A stretch of 64,000 nucleotides of DNA from Methanoregula sp. PtaB.Bin085. GTDB taxonomy: Archaea; Halobacteriota; Methanomicrobia; Methanomicrobiales; Methanospirillaceae. How positions within the stretch are numbered: the stretch's first letter is position 1; every line of letters begins with the position of its first letter. The notes below the pieces were generated by a model, which saw only the letters and a list, made by a program, of their open reading frames with translations, was not told the DNA's origin and searched no databases. The translations under genes and the position numbers were made by a program. Of this stretch, positions 42,018 through 51,303 are shown one piece after another. Where the stretch lies: NCBI RefSeq assembly GCF_002067035.1, contig NZ_MVQB01000028.1, forward strand, positions 29,589 through 93,588. The letters run 5' to 3'.

Positions 42018-43106
42018 ATGGGATCCGTGCTGCTCTCGCCGCTGAACTGGGGCCTTGGCCATGCCATGCGCGATGTCCCGATCATCCGGGCGCTCCTCGC
42101 GCACGGGCATGACGTGACCATCGCGGCCTGCGGCAATGCGCTGACGGCACTGCAGCGCGAATTTCCCTCCTGCCGGTTCATCGTTTTCGAAGACTACCCG
42201 TCGCCCTACAGCGCGGGCCGGTTCTTCCTGCCGCGGTTCGCCTTCTCGTTACCGGTCCTCCTTGGCGCCATCGATCGCGAGCACCGGTGTTTTGATCGGA
42301 TCCTCTCACGGGAGCGGTACGATTGTGTCATCAGCGACAACCGTCTCGGCGTATACTCCTCCCGCGTCCCCTCCCTCTTCATCTCCCACCAGATCCACTT
42401 CCACCTCCCGCTCCTGCTCTGGCCGGTGGAACTCTTCGCATCCGCCATGAGCCGGTTCCTGTACCGGAAGTTCGACCGGCTCATCATACCCGACAATCCC
42501 CCCGGGCCGCTGGCGCTTGCCGGGAGGCTCTCCCGCCCGGATTCTGAAGAGATTTGGTCCCGTGCCTTCTTCTGCGGCATCCTGTCCGGAACGGCTAAAA
42601 CCGATGTCCTGCCGGATCTTGATTACCTTGTCCAGATATCCGGGCCGGAGCCGCAGCGGACACGCCTCGAGGAGATCCTCCTGCCGCAGGTACGGGAGCT
42701 TGACGGGAGCTGTGTTGTCCTGCTCGGGAGCCCGCAGAGACAGGGGGAGGTGACCGGATCGGACACCTGCTCGGTCAGGACCTATGTCATGAACCATGAG
42801 AAAGCGGAGCTGATGAACCGGGCCAGATTCATCATCTGCCGTTCCGGCTATACGACGATGATGGAGCTGGCCGAGCTCCGGAAGACGGAAGCCCTTTTCA
42901 TCCCCACGCCCGGCCAGCCCGAGCAGGAATACCTCTCGCGGTACTATGCAGAGAACGGCTGGTTTTTCTCAAAAAGCCAGTACCGCCTCGACCTTGCAGC
43001 CGACATTGCAATGGCAAGGAAGTATCCGGGTTTCCCGGCAATGCCGTCAACTGATGAGAATGTCCGCAGCCTGTATGACAATCTGCTTGCCGGGTATCTC
43101 GAATGA
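42018..43106 (+). CDS. MurG/GT28-like glycosyltransferase
   Basis: 362 residues in a two-domain GT-B layout. The N-terminal WGLGHAMRDVPIIRAL is the acceptor-side GxGH motif, with Rossmann-like strands following. The C-terminal donor side has VVLLGSPQRQ, then YVMNHEKAELMNRARFIICRSGYTTMMEL and FIPTPGQPEQEYLSRYY, the classic UDP-sugar-binding S-G-Y/T and PGQ..Q motifs. It probably glycosylates lipid or surface glycan. Substrate unknown. Starts 1.5 kb after the ABC exporter. Confidence 0.85.
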   Translation: MGSVLLSPLNWGLGHAMRDVPIIRALLAHGHDVTIAACGNALTALQREFPSCRFIVFEDYPSPYSAGRFFLPRFAFSLPVLLGAIDREHRCFDRILSRERYDCVISDNRLGVYSSRVPSLFISHQIHFHLPLLLWPVELFASAMSRFLYRKFDRLIIPDNPPGPLALAGRLSRPDSEEIWSRAFFCGILSGTAKTDVLPDLDYLVQISGPEPQRTRLEEILLPQVRELDGSCVVLLGSPQRQGEVTGSDTCSVRTYVMNHEKAELMNRARFIICRSGYTTMMELAELRKTEALFIPTPGQPEQEYLSRYYAENGWFFSKSQYRLDLAADIAMARKYPGFPAMPSTDENVRSLYDNLLAGYLE

Positions 43107-43168
43107 GGCCACGAAGGTCCCGCAGCGCTCCTGCAGGATTCTTATAATCCGGCACCCTATGGACTTCC

Positions 43169-43387
43169 ATGGACGATATGATCCTTGCCGGGGCGCTGTC
43201 CATCGCTGCCCTGTACCTTGGAGCAGGGCTCGTTATCGTTGCCGCGTTCGTTCTGCTCGCTGAGATAGCCGGCGCTGTTTTTGCAGGCGATTCCGCCAGA
43301 GCAGGAATTCTCCTTGCCACCGCACTTCTTACGGCCGGGGCATACACGGGCACCGGTCTTTTTCTGCAGAAGACCGGGCGTATCTGA
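43169..43387 (+). CDS. Small two-helix membrane protein
   Basis: 72 residues: hydrophobic segments about 8-33 (LSIAALYLGAGLVIVAAFVLLA) and 43-65, with a short acidic loop AGDSARA and a charged end KTGRI. Genuine membrane-protein composition and lack of competing frames support it. No recognised family. It lies between the glycosyltransferase and the DedA gene in the same direction, with 62 and 77 bp gaps. Confidence 0.6.
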   Translation: MDDMILAGALSIAALYLGAGLVIVAAFVLLAEIAGAVFAGDSARAGILLATALLTAGAYTGTGLFLQKTGRI

Positions 43388-43464
43388 CCAGGACCGGGCA
43401 CCAGGCGAAAACCCGGGCTGCACAGGGATTCATTTATGCAGGGCCGCATCCAACATACAGGGAG

Positions 43465-44145
43465 ATGGATCTGCTCTTTTTATTCATTGACATGGTGCTG
43501 CATTTTGACAAGTACCTGCCGGGGATCATCGAGACGTACGGGTTCTGGACGTACCTTATCCTGTTCGTGATCATTTTCTGCGAGACGGGACTTGTCGTAA
43601 CGCCGGTCCTACCCGGCGACTCGATGCTCTTTGTTGCCGGCGCGCTGGCCGGCGCGGGGATTCTGAACATCGAGATCCTCATTGTCTCCCTTATCCTCGC
43701 AGCTGTGATCGGAGATACGGTGAACTACTGGATCGGGCATACAACCGGTATGAAGGTCCTTGAATGGAAGTGGTGTCTGGTCAAAAAGGAGCACCTTGAC
43801 GAAACCCACCGGTATTTTGAGAAGTATGGGGGGTTCACCATCGTGATAGCCCGCTTTGTACCGTTCATCCGGACGTTCGCGCCGTTCCTTGCGGGCGTCG
43901 GGAACATGAGCTACCGCTGGTTCATCACGTACAATATCACCGGCGCTGTCCTCTGGGTCAGTATCTTCTCCCTCCTCGGCTATTTCTTTGGCAGCCTCCC
44001 TGTCGTGAGAGAGAACTTCAGCCTGCTCGTGTACGCGATCATCGCGATCTCGCTGCTTGCCGTGGCTTCGGTTGTCCTGCAGATGATCCGGTCGATGAAT
44101 GCACCCGCGTGCAGGCCGGAACCGGATCAGGAACCCGAGGACTGA
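43465..44145 (+). CDS. DedA-family membrane protein
   Basis: 226 residues. DedA hallmark F(C)ETGLVVTPVLPGDSMLFVAGALA appears near the start. The DTVNYWIGHTTG segment and the FVPFIRTFAPFLAGVGNM basic-proline motif, typical of the half-transporter-like DedA/SNARE-associated fold, follow. About five membrane helices. DedA proteins help flip lipid carriers such as phosphate-linked isoprenoids. The neighbouring glycosyltransferase makes a surface-glycan role reasonable. Ends with an acidic Pro/Glu tail. Confidence 0.9.
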   Translation: MDLLFLFIDMVLHFDKYLPGIIETYGFWTYLILFVIIFCETGLVVTPVLPGDSMLFVAGALAGAGILNIEILIVSLILAAVIGDTVNYWIGHTTGMKVLEWKWCLVKKEHLDETHRYFEKYGGFTIVIARFVPFIRTFAPFLAGVGNMSYRWFITYNITGAVLWVSIFSLLGYFFGSLPVVRENFSLLVYAIIAISLLAVASVVLQMIRSMNAPACRPEPDQEPED

Positions 44146-44564
44146 TATCATTGGTTTTTTTTTGACAGATTCATACGAGCCCCCCTTCAATCACGATACT
44201 CCGCAGGTACCTTCTTTTCCTGAGATACCCGCCCCCTTCTGCGCCAGCCTGCACGGGAGGGCGGAGGCGCATGTGATTCCTCCGCTTTACCTGCAATCCT
44301 CAACCTGATACTATTGTATACGATCGCGGTCAACCGCACGGGTCCACATGGCGAGCCACGAGAGTATCAGACTGCATCAGCACTCTGATTCGCAGAAGCC
44401 ATCAGGATTCGTCGCGGCGGGCACCCGTGGCCCCAGTGTAATCGGATCCAATGGGGCCAGTCTGCCGTATGCCGGGCGCAGGTTTTCACCGCGATTTCCC
44501 GGGTGCACCTCCCGGGTTCTTTCATAACCTTTTTACCGTACGGTACAGATTTTTACCCCATCTC
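44146..44564. other. 419-bp intergenic region with palindrome before the lipoprotein gene
   Basis: No gene is seen. A perfect 12-bp palindrome TACCGTACGGTA (44534-44545) lies 19 bp before the ATG at 44565, flanked by T-runs, and could be an operator. The remainder is GC-rich with scattered short inverted repeats and no match to the other repeats. Confidence 0.5.
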
Positions 44565-45209
44565 ATGAACAATCATCTGGTTCTTCGAAAATCCCGGGTA
44601 AAGCCTGTCTGTACGACTCTTATCCTGATGCTTCTTCTCGCCGGGCTGCTGTTCACTGCCGGCTGCGAATCGGAGGAGCCCGCAACCCCTGCTGTACCAA
44701 CGGTACCCCTTACCATGAAAACAATCCCGACCCGTCATATCACCACAACCATCCCGACCACGATCATGACAACGGAACCGGAACCAATCCCGGAAGAAAC
44801 ACCATCGGAACCGGTCACGACCCCCGAAGAAACGGTGACGATCTCCGGGAACAATCACCCGGAATATATCCGGATGGACGCGTCATCGTACGCGGTTGGC
44901 GAGATTGTCCAGTTTTACCTGGTCAACAAAGGTCCCGGGATCAACGGATGCAACTATACACACCCGTCCTGGACAGCGTATCACATCTCGCCAGCCGGCA
45001 CGAAGTTCATCGTGGCAACCGGAGATCCGACACGGGCATACATGACCAATATTCTCGAGGGCGAGATTGCATCAGCAACCGGTCCGATGAGCCTCGATAC
45101 CGGAAGGCTGGGTGCCGGCCGCTACATGATCCAGTTCAACTGCGGCAATAATATGAGCAGGGAATTTGTTCTCCGGCCGCGTGTTCCCAGCGTGGTCGGA
45201 TTGTCATGA
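44565..45209 (+). CDS. Predicted lipoprotein with beta-sandwich domain
   Basis: 214 residues. Signal region 15-35 ends in lipobox TAGC (FTAGCESEE). A long Thr/Pro/Glu-rich stalk (about 38-95) leads to a C-terminal domain of Ig-like type: RMDASSYAVGEIVQFYLVNKGPG, a C/W-containing core NGCNYTHPSWTAYHI, and LGAGRYMIQFNCGNN. Start ATG 44565 gives the signal peptide at the right place; the frame further upstream is rejected. Surface-exposed, function unknown. Confidence 0.78.
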   Translation: MNNHLVLRKSRVKPVCTTLILMLLLAGLLFTAGCESEEPATPAVPTVPLTMKTIPTRHITTTIPTTIMTTEPEPIPEETPSEPVTTPEETVTISGNNHPEYIRMDASSYAVGEIVQFYLVNKGPGINGCNYTHPSWTAYHISPAGTKFIVATGDPTRAYMTNILEGEIASATGPMSLDTGRLGAGRYMIQFNCGNNMSREFVLRPRVPSVVGLS

Positions 45210-45440
45210 GCCGGTCACAGGTCCCGGCACCTGTCCGCGGGAACCGGCAGGTGACGCGGTGTCCGGGCCGGACACCATACGCATCCTGACCGTCCGGCTG
45301 CCGTCTCAGACCGTTTTGATTCGCTGAAAGCCGGGAGAATCACCACATCGCTTTGTCAATGTGACACCTTATAATCCCCCGGCAACCAACATGATCCTGC
45401 AATCCCTTTGCCATAGAATCCATCGAAGGACCCGTGTATC

Positions 45441-48008
45441 ATGATCCCGCTTGACGACCTGATCCAGACCCCCGGAACTGACGGTCTTACGGCCCCGCAG
45501 GTAGCGGAGTCCCGTGCCCGGTACGGTGCCAATACCATGACCCCGCCGGTCCGGGAACCTCTCTGGAAACAGTACCTTGAGAAGTTCGACGACCCGATCA
45601 TACGCATCCTCCTTCTTGCTGTCGGCGTCTCTCTCGTTGTATCGGTTGTAAAGGGCAGCGGGTTCCTGGATACCATCGGGATCATTATCGCGATCCTGCT
45701 TGCTACCGGCATCGCGTTCATCAACGAATACCGCAGCAGCCGTGAATTCGACGTGCTCAATGCCCACCGGGACGATGTCGCGGTCAAGGTCATCCGGGAC
45801 GGGCACCCGGCCTCCGTGCCGTCCCGCGATATCGTGGTCGGTGACCTCATCCTGCTTGAGGCCGGAGACTCCCTGCCTGCGGATGGCTGGGTCATCGAAG
45901 CCGACGACATGTATTCGGACGAATCGGCCTTCACCGGGGAGGCAGAGCCGGTAAAAAAGGATCTCCGCGACCGGGTGCTGAAGGGCGCGTTCATCACGGC
46001 GGGGAAGGGGCGCATCATCGCAGCCGCAGTCGGCGATACGGCTGAGATGGGCGTGATCGCGGCATCACTCGGCATCGATCACGCAACCCGGACTCCGCTC
46101 GAACAGAAACTCGAGGACCTGGCCCACGTCATCAGCAGGTTCGGGTACGCGATGGCCATCCTCATCTGCTCGACCCTGCTCATCCGCGGGTACCTGACGG
46201 GGCAGGTTACCGGCCTGAACATCGATACCGCCAACAACATTCTCCATTACTTCATGCTCGCGGTCGTGATCGTGGTCGCCGCAGTGCCGGAAGGCCTCCC
46301 CATGAGCGTTGCCCTCTCGCTCTCGCTTGCCATGCAGAAGATGACGCGGGCAAACTGCCTTGTCCGGCGCCTGATAGCATGCGAGACCATCGGGTCGGCC
46401 ACGACCATCTGCACGGACAAGACCGGCACGCTCACGAAGAACCAGATGGAAGTGGTTGAGTCTTCTGCCGGGAGCCCGGAGCACAGCCCCGATCTCCCCC
46501 GGAATCCTGCCCAGTGGATCACGATCAACGCCGCCGTGAACGGGACCGCGCACCTTGAGGATCGGGACGGGAAGGTTATCGTTATCGGCAACTCGACTGA
46601 GGGAGCCCTGCTCCGGTGGCTCCGGCAGCACAGAATCGATTATATGCACCTTCGCGCCGGGATCACGACCACCCGGCAGTACCTCTTCGACGGCAACCGG
46701 AAACGGATGTCCACGGTAATCCGCATGGACGGCCGGTCATGGCTGCTCGTCAAGGGGGCACCGGAGATCGTGGCAGAACTGTGTACCAGCCAGCCCGATC
46801 TCAGCGGCGTCAGCGCACTCGCTTCTCGGGCCATGCGGACGCTTGCTTTTGCGCATAAGGAAGTGATCAATGGCGACGACAGCGAGACGGACCTGACCTG
46901 GGATGGATTTGTCGGCATCCGCGACCACCTCCGGGACAATATCCCGGAATCGGTTGCTACCTGCCGGCATGCGGGGATTAAAGTGCGCATGGTTACAGGA
47001 GATAACCCGGAGACCGCCCGGGCGATTGCTGTGGAATCGGGCATTATGCAGGGCGGTACGGTAATCTCAGGCGCGGAGTTCCGTGCGCTCACGAAAGACG
47101 GGCAGACCGGGGCGGCAAAGAACCTTGACGTGATGGCCCGTGCCGAGCCAATGGACAAGCTCCTGCTGGTCGAAGCGCTCCAGCGGACCGGTGAGGTGGT
47201 GGCGGTCACCGGCGACGGGACCAACGATGCTCCGGCCCTCAAGCATGCGGACGTCGGCCTTGCCATGGGCATTGCCGGCACGGAGGTTGCGCGGGAGGCA
47301 AGCGACATCATCATCCTCGACGATTCTTTTGCCTCGATCACGAGCGCGGTCTGGTGGGGCCGGTCGCTCTACGAGAACATCCAGCGGTTCATCCTCTTCC
47401 AGCTCACCATCAACTTCTGCGCCTGCATCCTCGTCTTCATCGCACCGCTGCTCGGTTACCCCGAGCCGTTCACCATCATCCAGATCCTCTGGATCAACAT
47501 CATCATGGATACGCTCGCGGCCTTCGCCCTCTGCTCCGAGGCCCCGCATGCGGGCCTCATGAACCATGCACCCGTACCGCAGAACGCGAAGATCGTCACT
47601 CCGTTCATGTGGATTTCGATTCTCGTGACCGGGACGTTCATCATCATCGGCGGCCTTCTCCAGATAGCAACCGGGTTCCTTGGCGGCTCAACGCCCGAAG
47701 AAGTGAGCACGGTCTTCTTTGCCGCATTCATCATGGCGGCTGTCTGGAACGGGATCAACTGCAGGGCGCTTGACGGCAGGATGCCCCCGTTCTTCCGGGG
47801 CAACCCGACATTCTTTGTTGTAATGGGCCTGATCATCGCTGTACAGATCGCTATCGTCCAGTACGGCGGCGCTGTCTTTGCCACCGTCCCCCTCTCCCTG
47901 AACCAGTGGATCACGATCTTCCTTGCTACCGCATCGGTGCTGCTGATCGGTCTCCTCCTGCGGATCTCGTACCGAGGATTCCGTACCAGGAATACAGAAC
48001 GGGAATAA
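45441..48008 (+). CDS. P-type calcium-transporting ATPase
   Basis: 855 residues. Actuator-domain TGE in SAFTGEAEPV, phosphorylation motif DKTGTLTKNQM, ATP-binding KGAPE, and the hinge TGDGTNDAPAL are intact. Transmembrane helix 4 carries AVPEGLP, the calcium-site motif of P2 ATPases, and helix 6 has WINIIMDTLAAF with N and D ligands. The SLAMQKMTRANCLVRRL stretch resembles PMCA-type (P2B) pumps. About ten membrane helices. It exports Ca2+ using ATP. The final 170 residues contain M7-M10. Confidence 0.93.
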   Translation: MIPLDDLIQTPGTDGLTAPQVAESRARYGANTMTPPVREPLWKQYLEKFDDPIIRILLLAVGVSLVVSVVKGSGFLDTIGIIIAILLATGIAFINEYRSSREFDVLNAHRDDVAVKVIRDGHPASVPSRDIVVGDLILLEAGDSLPADGWVIEADDMYSDESAFTGEAEPVKKDLRDRVLKGAFITAGKGRIIAAAVGDTAEMGVIAASLGIDHATRTPLEQKLEDLAHVISRFGYAMAILICSTLLIRGYLTGQVTGLNIDTANNILHYFMLAVVIVVAAVPEGLPMSVALSLSLAMQKMTRANCLVRRLIACETIGSATTICTDKTGTLTKNQMEVVESSAGSPEHSPDLPRNPAQWITINAAVNGTAHLEDRDGKVIVIGNSTEGALLRWLRQHRIDYMHLRAGITTTRQYLFDGNRKRMSTVIRMDGRSWLLVKGAPEIVAELCTSQPDLSGVSALASRAMRTLAFAHKEVINGDDSETDLTWDGFVGIRDHLRDNIPESVATCRHAGIKVRMVTGDNPETARAIAVESGIMQGGTVISGAEFRALTKDGQTGAAKNLDVMARAEPMDKLLLVEALQRTGEVVAVTGDGTNDAPALKHADVGLAMGIAGTEVAREASDIIILDDSFASITSAVWWGRSLYENIQRFILFQLTINFCACILVFIAPLLGYPEPFTIIQILWINIIMDTLAAFALCSEAPHAGLMNHAPVPQNAKIVTPFMWISILVTGTFIIIGGLLQIATGFLGGSTPEEVSTVFFAAFIMAAVWNGINCRALDGRMPPFFRGNPTFFVVMGLIIAVQIAIVQYGGAVFATVPLSLNQWITIFLATASVLLIGLLLRISYRGFRTRNTERE

Positions 48009-48075
48009 CCGTTCAGGTACCGGAAAAAGAACCCTGCCGTTCCCGGGTAAAGCAAGGTTGTTAATAAAAAACAGT

Positions 48076-51000
48076 TCAGGGGATACGGTACCCGAGCCGC
48101 TGGACCAGAGCGAGCATCCCGGACACCTGCTCTTCCTGGTTTTTGGTCAGCCGCCGCCCTTTCTGGATCAGCCGGCCCAGCCGGACGATGTGCATACGCT
48201 GGTCCTGCGTCAGCTCCTCACAGTGATGCGACCACTTGAGCAGGTCCAGCCATTGCGTACGGTCCAGCGTGAACGACTGGCCGGATTGGGGAAGATCGCT
48301 TTCGGATTCTTCTGCATCCTCCCCGATCTCCGGGGCATTGTCCTGACCGTTCTCCTCAAAGAAACTGTCAGCGGCACCGGATGTGTCACCCATCGTGTCG
48401 GGCAGCACATCCCGGACAGGTTCTGTTGCCGGTTCCTGGACGATTGAGACAACGGGGGATGCAGGAGGCTTTTTCTGGTCCCCTTCATCGTCTTCATACA
48501 GATCCTCCACACTCTTGATTGACGGCGTGTCGAATTCGGATATTTTTACCGGGTCGACGGCAACCATCGACCGGGGGAGGGGACGGATCTCGGTCGGAAT
48601 GGTCGGCGTTTTCACGATGAGCGACCGCTTCTTGATGATCTCGGCTTCCTTTTTCACACCGGAGAATGGGGCCGGGCGGGGAGGCGCGGGTTTGGGCGGG
48701 GGTACTGCGATGCGCCTATCAGTGTCCGTCATGTGATCTTCCTCCTCGTCAGCGAGGGCAACCCGGGCCTGGTCGATCTCGTGGGACAGGTGGGCGGCTG
48801 CCTCTTCAGCCTCGCGCTTCTCGCGGTTCAGCGACGCCACCCTGCCCTCGAGCGATTGTACCTGTCTCCTTGATTCCTCGGCGGTTTTGCGTTCAGCGTT
48901 CAGACTGGCGTTCAGGGAACGCGTCTCGGCAACCAGCCGCTCGATATCCTGCTCGAGATGCTGCTGCTGCGCAAGCGCGTCCCTGAGCTGGTCTTCTGCC
49001 TCCTGCCTCCGGAGGGTCTCCTGTTCAAGGCTGGTTTTTAGCTGTTCAAGGGTCCCGGTGATTGCCGAGTACTTCTGTTTTTCCTGCTCACGGTCCCGGA
49101 GCGCATCTTCCAGATCCCGGGCGGCCCGGCCCGCCTTCTCCTCGGTCGCCTGCAGGGTCTGTTCAAGAGCCTCTCGTGCCGATACGGCAGAATCGAGTTC
49201 ACGCTTCATCTGGTCCAGTGATGACTGGTGCGACGTCAAAGCGGTCCTGGCAGTATCGTGTTCCGCGCGAAGGTTTTCGATTTCACGGCTGTATTCTGCA
49301 CGAAGGTTTTCGATCTCGCTGGTATGTTCCGCACGAAGGGTTTCGAGCTCGCGGCTGTATTCTGCACGAAGGTTTTCGAGCTCGCTGGTATGTTCCGCGC
49401 GAAGGGTTTCGAGCTCGCGGCTGTGTTCCGCACGAAGGTTTTCGATCCTGCGGTCGTGCTCCTGGCTGATTGAACCGATACGGTTTTCTTTCTCCTGGAT
49501 GACCCCGTTCATCCGGGCCTCATATTCCCGGAACCGGTCTTTTTCCTGTTCAACGTGTTTCTGCAATCCCCGGATGGACTCGTTCAGGCTTTCTGCAAGC
49601 GACTCTGCCTTCTCCTTCTCCTGCGAGATCCGGAGAAGATCCTCTTTCTGGGAGGCAAGGGAACGGGTTGCGGTTTCGAGATTTGCTTTCGTTTCCTCAA
49701 GCATCCCGGAGACTGCTGCAAGTTCCTGTTCGGCAGCCTTCAGCGATGCCTCGGACCGGGCCCGGAGATCAGCAAGATCGGACTTTCCGGCCCGGATGGT
49801 TTCTTCGAGTGTCTCTTTCAGGGCGGTCTCGGATTGTTCCTTTGCTGCCGTGACCGCCTGCAGGTTCTCTTCCGTCTGCCGGAGGCGGCCGTGTTCCGAC
49901 TCCAGCTCTTCCTTCAGCCGGGAGATGGCGGCTGCCTGCTCTTTGGCGGTTTCCTTAAGGTCATTGATGATCGCTGTCAGGTCCTGCTCGGACTGGCTCT
50001 TGGCCTGCAGGACCGCCTTGAGCTCCTGTTCTGCTTCCTGTGCACGGTTCCTTTCCGTCCCGAGATCGATTTTCAGCTGCCCGAGCCCGGTAGTTGCAGC
50101 ACTGAGCGCCTGCTCTGCCTGCTCCTTTTCAGCGGTTATCGTTTTCAGGGTGTCCTCGGTCTCTTTCCGCACAGCGGATTCGCGGGCCAGCTCGGACCGG
50201 ATCCGTTCCAGCTCGGGCTTCAGGGTACCAAGTTCGGAGGTGAGATCGGTGACCTGCCTCTGCAGAAGGTCGATTGTCGCCTTGTGGGCAGCGATCGCCT
50301 CGGCTTTTTCCTGTTCCACGCGCCGGAGTTCCTTCCGCGCATTCTCCCCGGCAGTTTTTTCTGAGGTAAGATCGGCCGTCAGCTGTTCGAGAGACGCTGT
50401 CTTTTCGCGGAGGGTTTCTTCCCTGTCAGCAAGCGTGCCGGTCAGCTCCGCAACGGACTGCTCCCTGGATTTCAGGTTCTCGTTGAGGATCCCGATGACC
50501 TTCCTGTTCTCCTGGACCGTGTCCTCGAGATTCCTGATGGTCGTGCCAAGGTTCCGGTTATCGTCAACAGCGCGGGACAGTTCAGAGGACTTGTTGACGG
50601 CGATCTCGAATGACGAGAGGAGGAATTCAAGGAGTTTGCGGCGGTCGGCAGTGACCACGAAAACCTGGTCCTCGTGCTTGATCTTGAACTGCGTCTTGAT
50701 CTGGTCGGGAGTGGGACGTTCCACCGGGACCGTGAGGGTTCCCTCGACAAGGGACAGGAGGTATGCGGGATCGAACGGGTAGGCGATGAAATTGTCGGCA
50801 TTACAGTCGAGAACGCTCAGGAGGTCTTTGAGATCGGACGCTCCGGTGATGACAAGGACCGGGATATTCCAGAGGTAATCATCGGCTTTTATCTGCCTGC
50901 ACACTTCGAACGCGTCGGCAGCAGGTACGGTCGCATCGCACATGAGCAGGTTGGGTTTCCCGTTCCGGAGCGTCTCGAGGAGATGAGCAGCATCGGAAAA

Positions 51001-51123
51001 GAGGGTGATGTAATATCCTTCCTCCCGCAGCTGCTTTTCCAGCTGGTCGGACAACGGGGCATTGGCGCTCAAAATGAATATGTCAATAACAGTTTCAATT
51101 CCATCGGACAGGGAAGCGGTCAT
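48076..51123 (-). CDS. Degenerate receiver domain fused to very long coiled coil
   Basis: 1015 residues. Residues about 10-125 form a response-regulator-like domain: DIFILSANA, the phospho-acceptor-like aspartate in LLMCDATVPAADAF, and VLVITGAS, but the acidic pair is missing and the conserved lysine is Tyr (IAYPFDP). A coiled coil of about 600 residues follows, rich in E/K/R/A, with 14-residue repeats (about 554-622). The last 250 residues comprise a Pro-rich part and a conserved small domain ending VQRLGYRIP. Such proteins may be scaffolds or cytoskeletal. The receiver probably cannot be phosphorylated in the normal way. Confidence 0.8.
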   Translation of the reverse strand: MTASLSDGIETVIDIFILSANAPLSDQLEKQLREEGYYITLFSDAAHLLETLRNGKPNLLMCDATVPAADAFEVCRQIKADDYLWNIPVLVITGASDLKDLLSVLDCNADNFIAYPFDPAYLLSLVEGTLTVPVERPTPDQIKTQFKIKHEDQVFVVTADRRKLLEFLLSSFEIAVNKSSELSRAVDDNRNLGTTIRNLEDTVQENRKVIGILNENLKSREQSVAELTGTLADREETLREKTASLEQLTADLTSEKTAGENARKELRRVEQEKAEAIAAHKATIDLLQRQVTDLTSELGTLKPELERIRSELARESAVRKETEDTLKTITAEKEQAEQALSAATTGLGQLKIDLGTERNRAQEAEQELKAVLQAKSQSEQDLTAIINDLKETAKEQAAAISRLKEELESEHGRLRQTEENLQAVTAAKEQSETALKETLEETIRAGKSDLADLRARSEASLKAAEQELAAVSGMLEETKANLETATRSLASQKEDLLRISQEKEKAESLAESLNESIRGLQKHVEQEKDRFREYEARMNGVIQEKENRIGSISQEHDRRIENLRAEHSRELETLRAEHTSELENLRAEYSRELETLRAEHTSEIENLRAEYSREIENLRAEHDTARTALTSHQSSLDQMKRELDSAVSAREALEQTLQATEEKAGRAARDLEDALRDREQEKQKYSAITGTLEQLKTSLEQETLRRQEAEDQLRDALAQQQHLEQDIERLVAETRSLNASLNAERKTAEESRRQVQSLEGRVASLNREKREAEEAAAHLSHEIDQARVALADEEEDHMTDTDRRIAVPPPKPAPPRPAPFSGVKKEAEIIKKRSLIVKTPTIPTEIRPLPRSMVAVDPVKISEFDTPSIKSVEDLYEDDEGDQKKPPASPVVSIVQEPATEPVRDVLPDTMGDTSGAADSFFEENGQDNAPEIGEDAEESESDLPQSGQSFTLDRTQWLDLLKWSHHCEELTQDQRMHIVRLGRLIQKGRRLTKNQEEQVSGMLALVQRLGYRIP
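49255..49460 (-). repeat. 42-bp tandem coding repeats in the coiled-coil gene
   Basis: The 14-codon unit encoding approximately LRAEHSRELETLRA recurs about five times with small variations (Ser/Thr, Tyr/His, Glu/Ile). The DNA copies are very similar, indicating recent tandem duplication within the heptad frame. Confidence 0.8.
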
Positions 51124-51303
51124 CTCAATCTCCCGCAGGGTATGGATCCTACCCTATTATATGCCTGAATATATGATCTAGTATACTCTTTTAAAGCACT
51201 TCTGGTCGGAGGGGTCATTCCGGCGCTGTTGTTTGCGCAAAAACCGGTAAAAAGAGCAGCCTGCAGGGATTTTTTTCTCTTCATCCCCGGGTACGGATCC
51301 TTT

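Noticed and set aside
48887..50782. Plus-strand open frame of 631 codons rich in Ser/Cys/Arg
   Set aside because: Complement of the coiled-coil gene; Ser/Arg repetition mirrors Glu/Lys codons in another frame.
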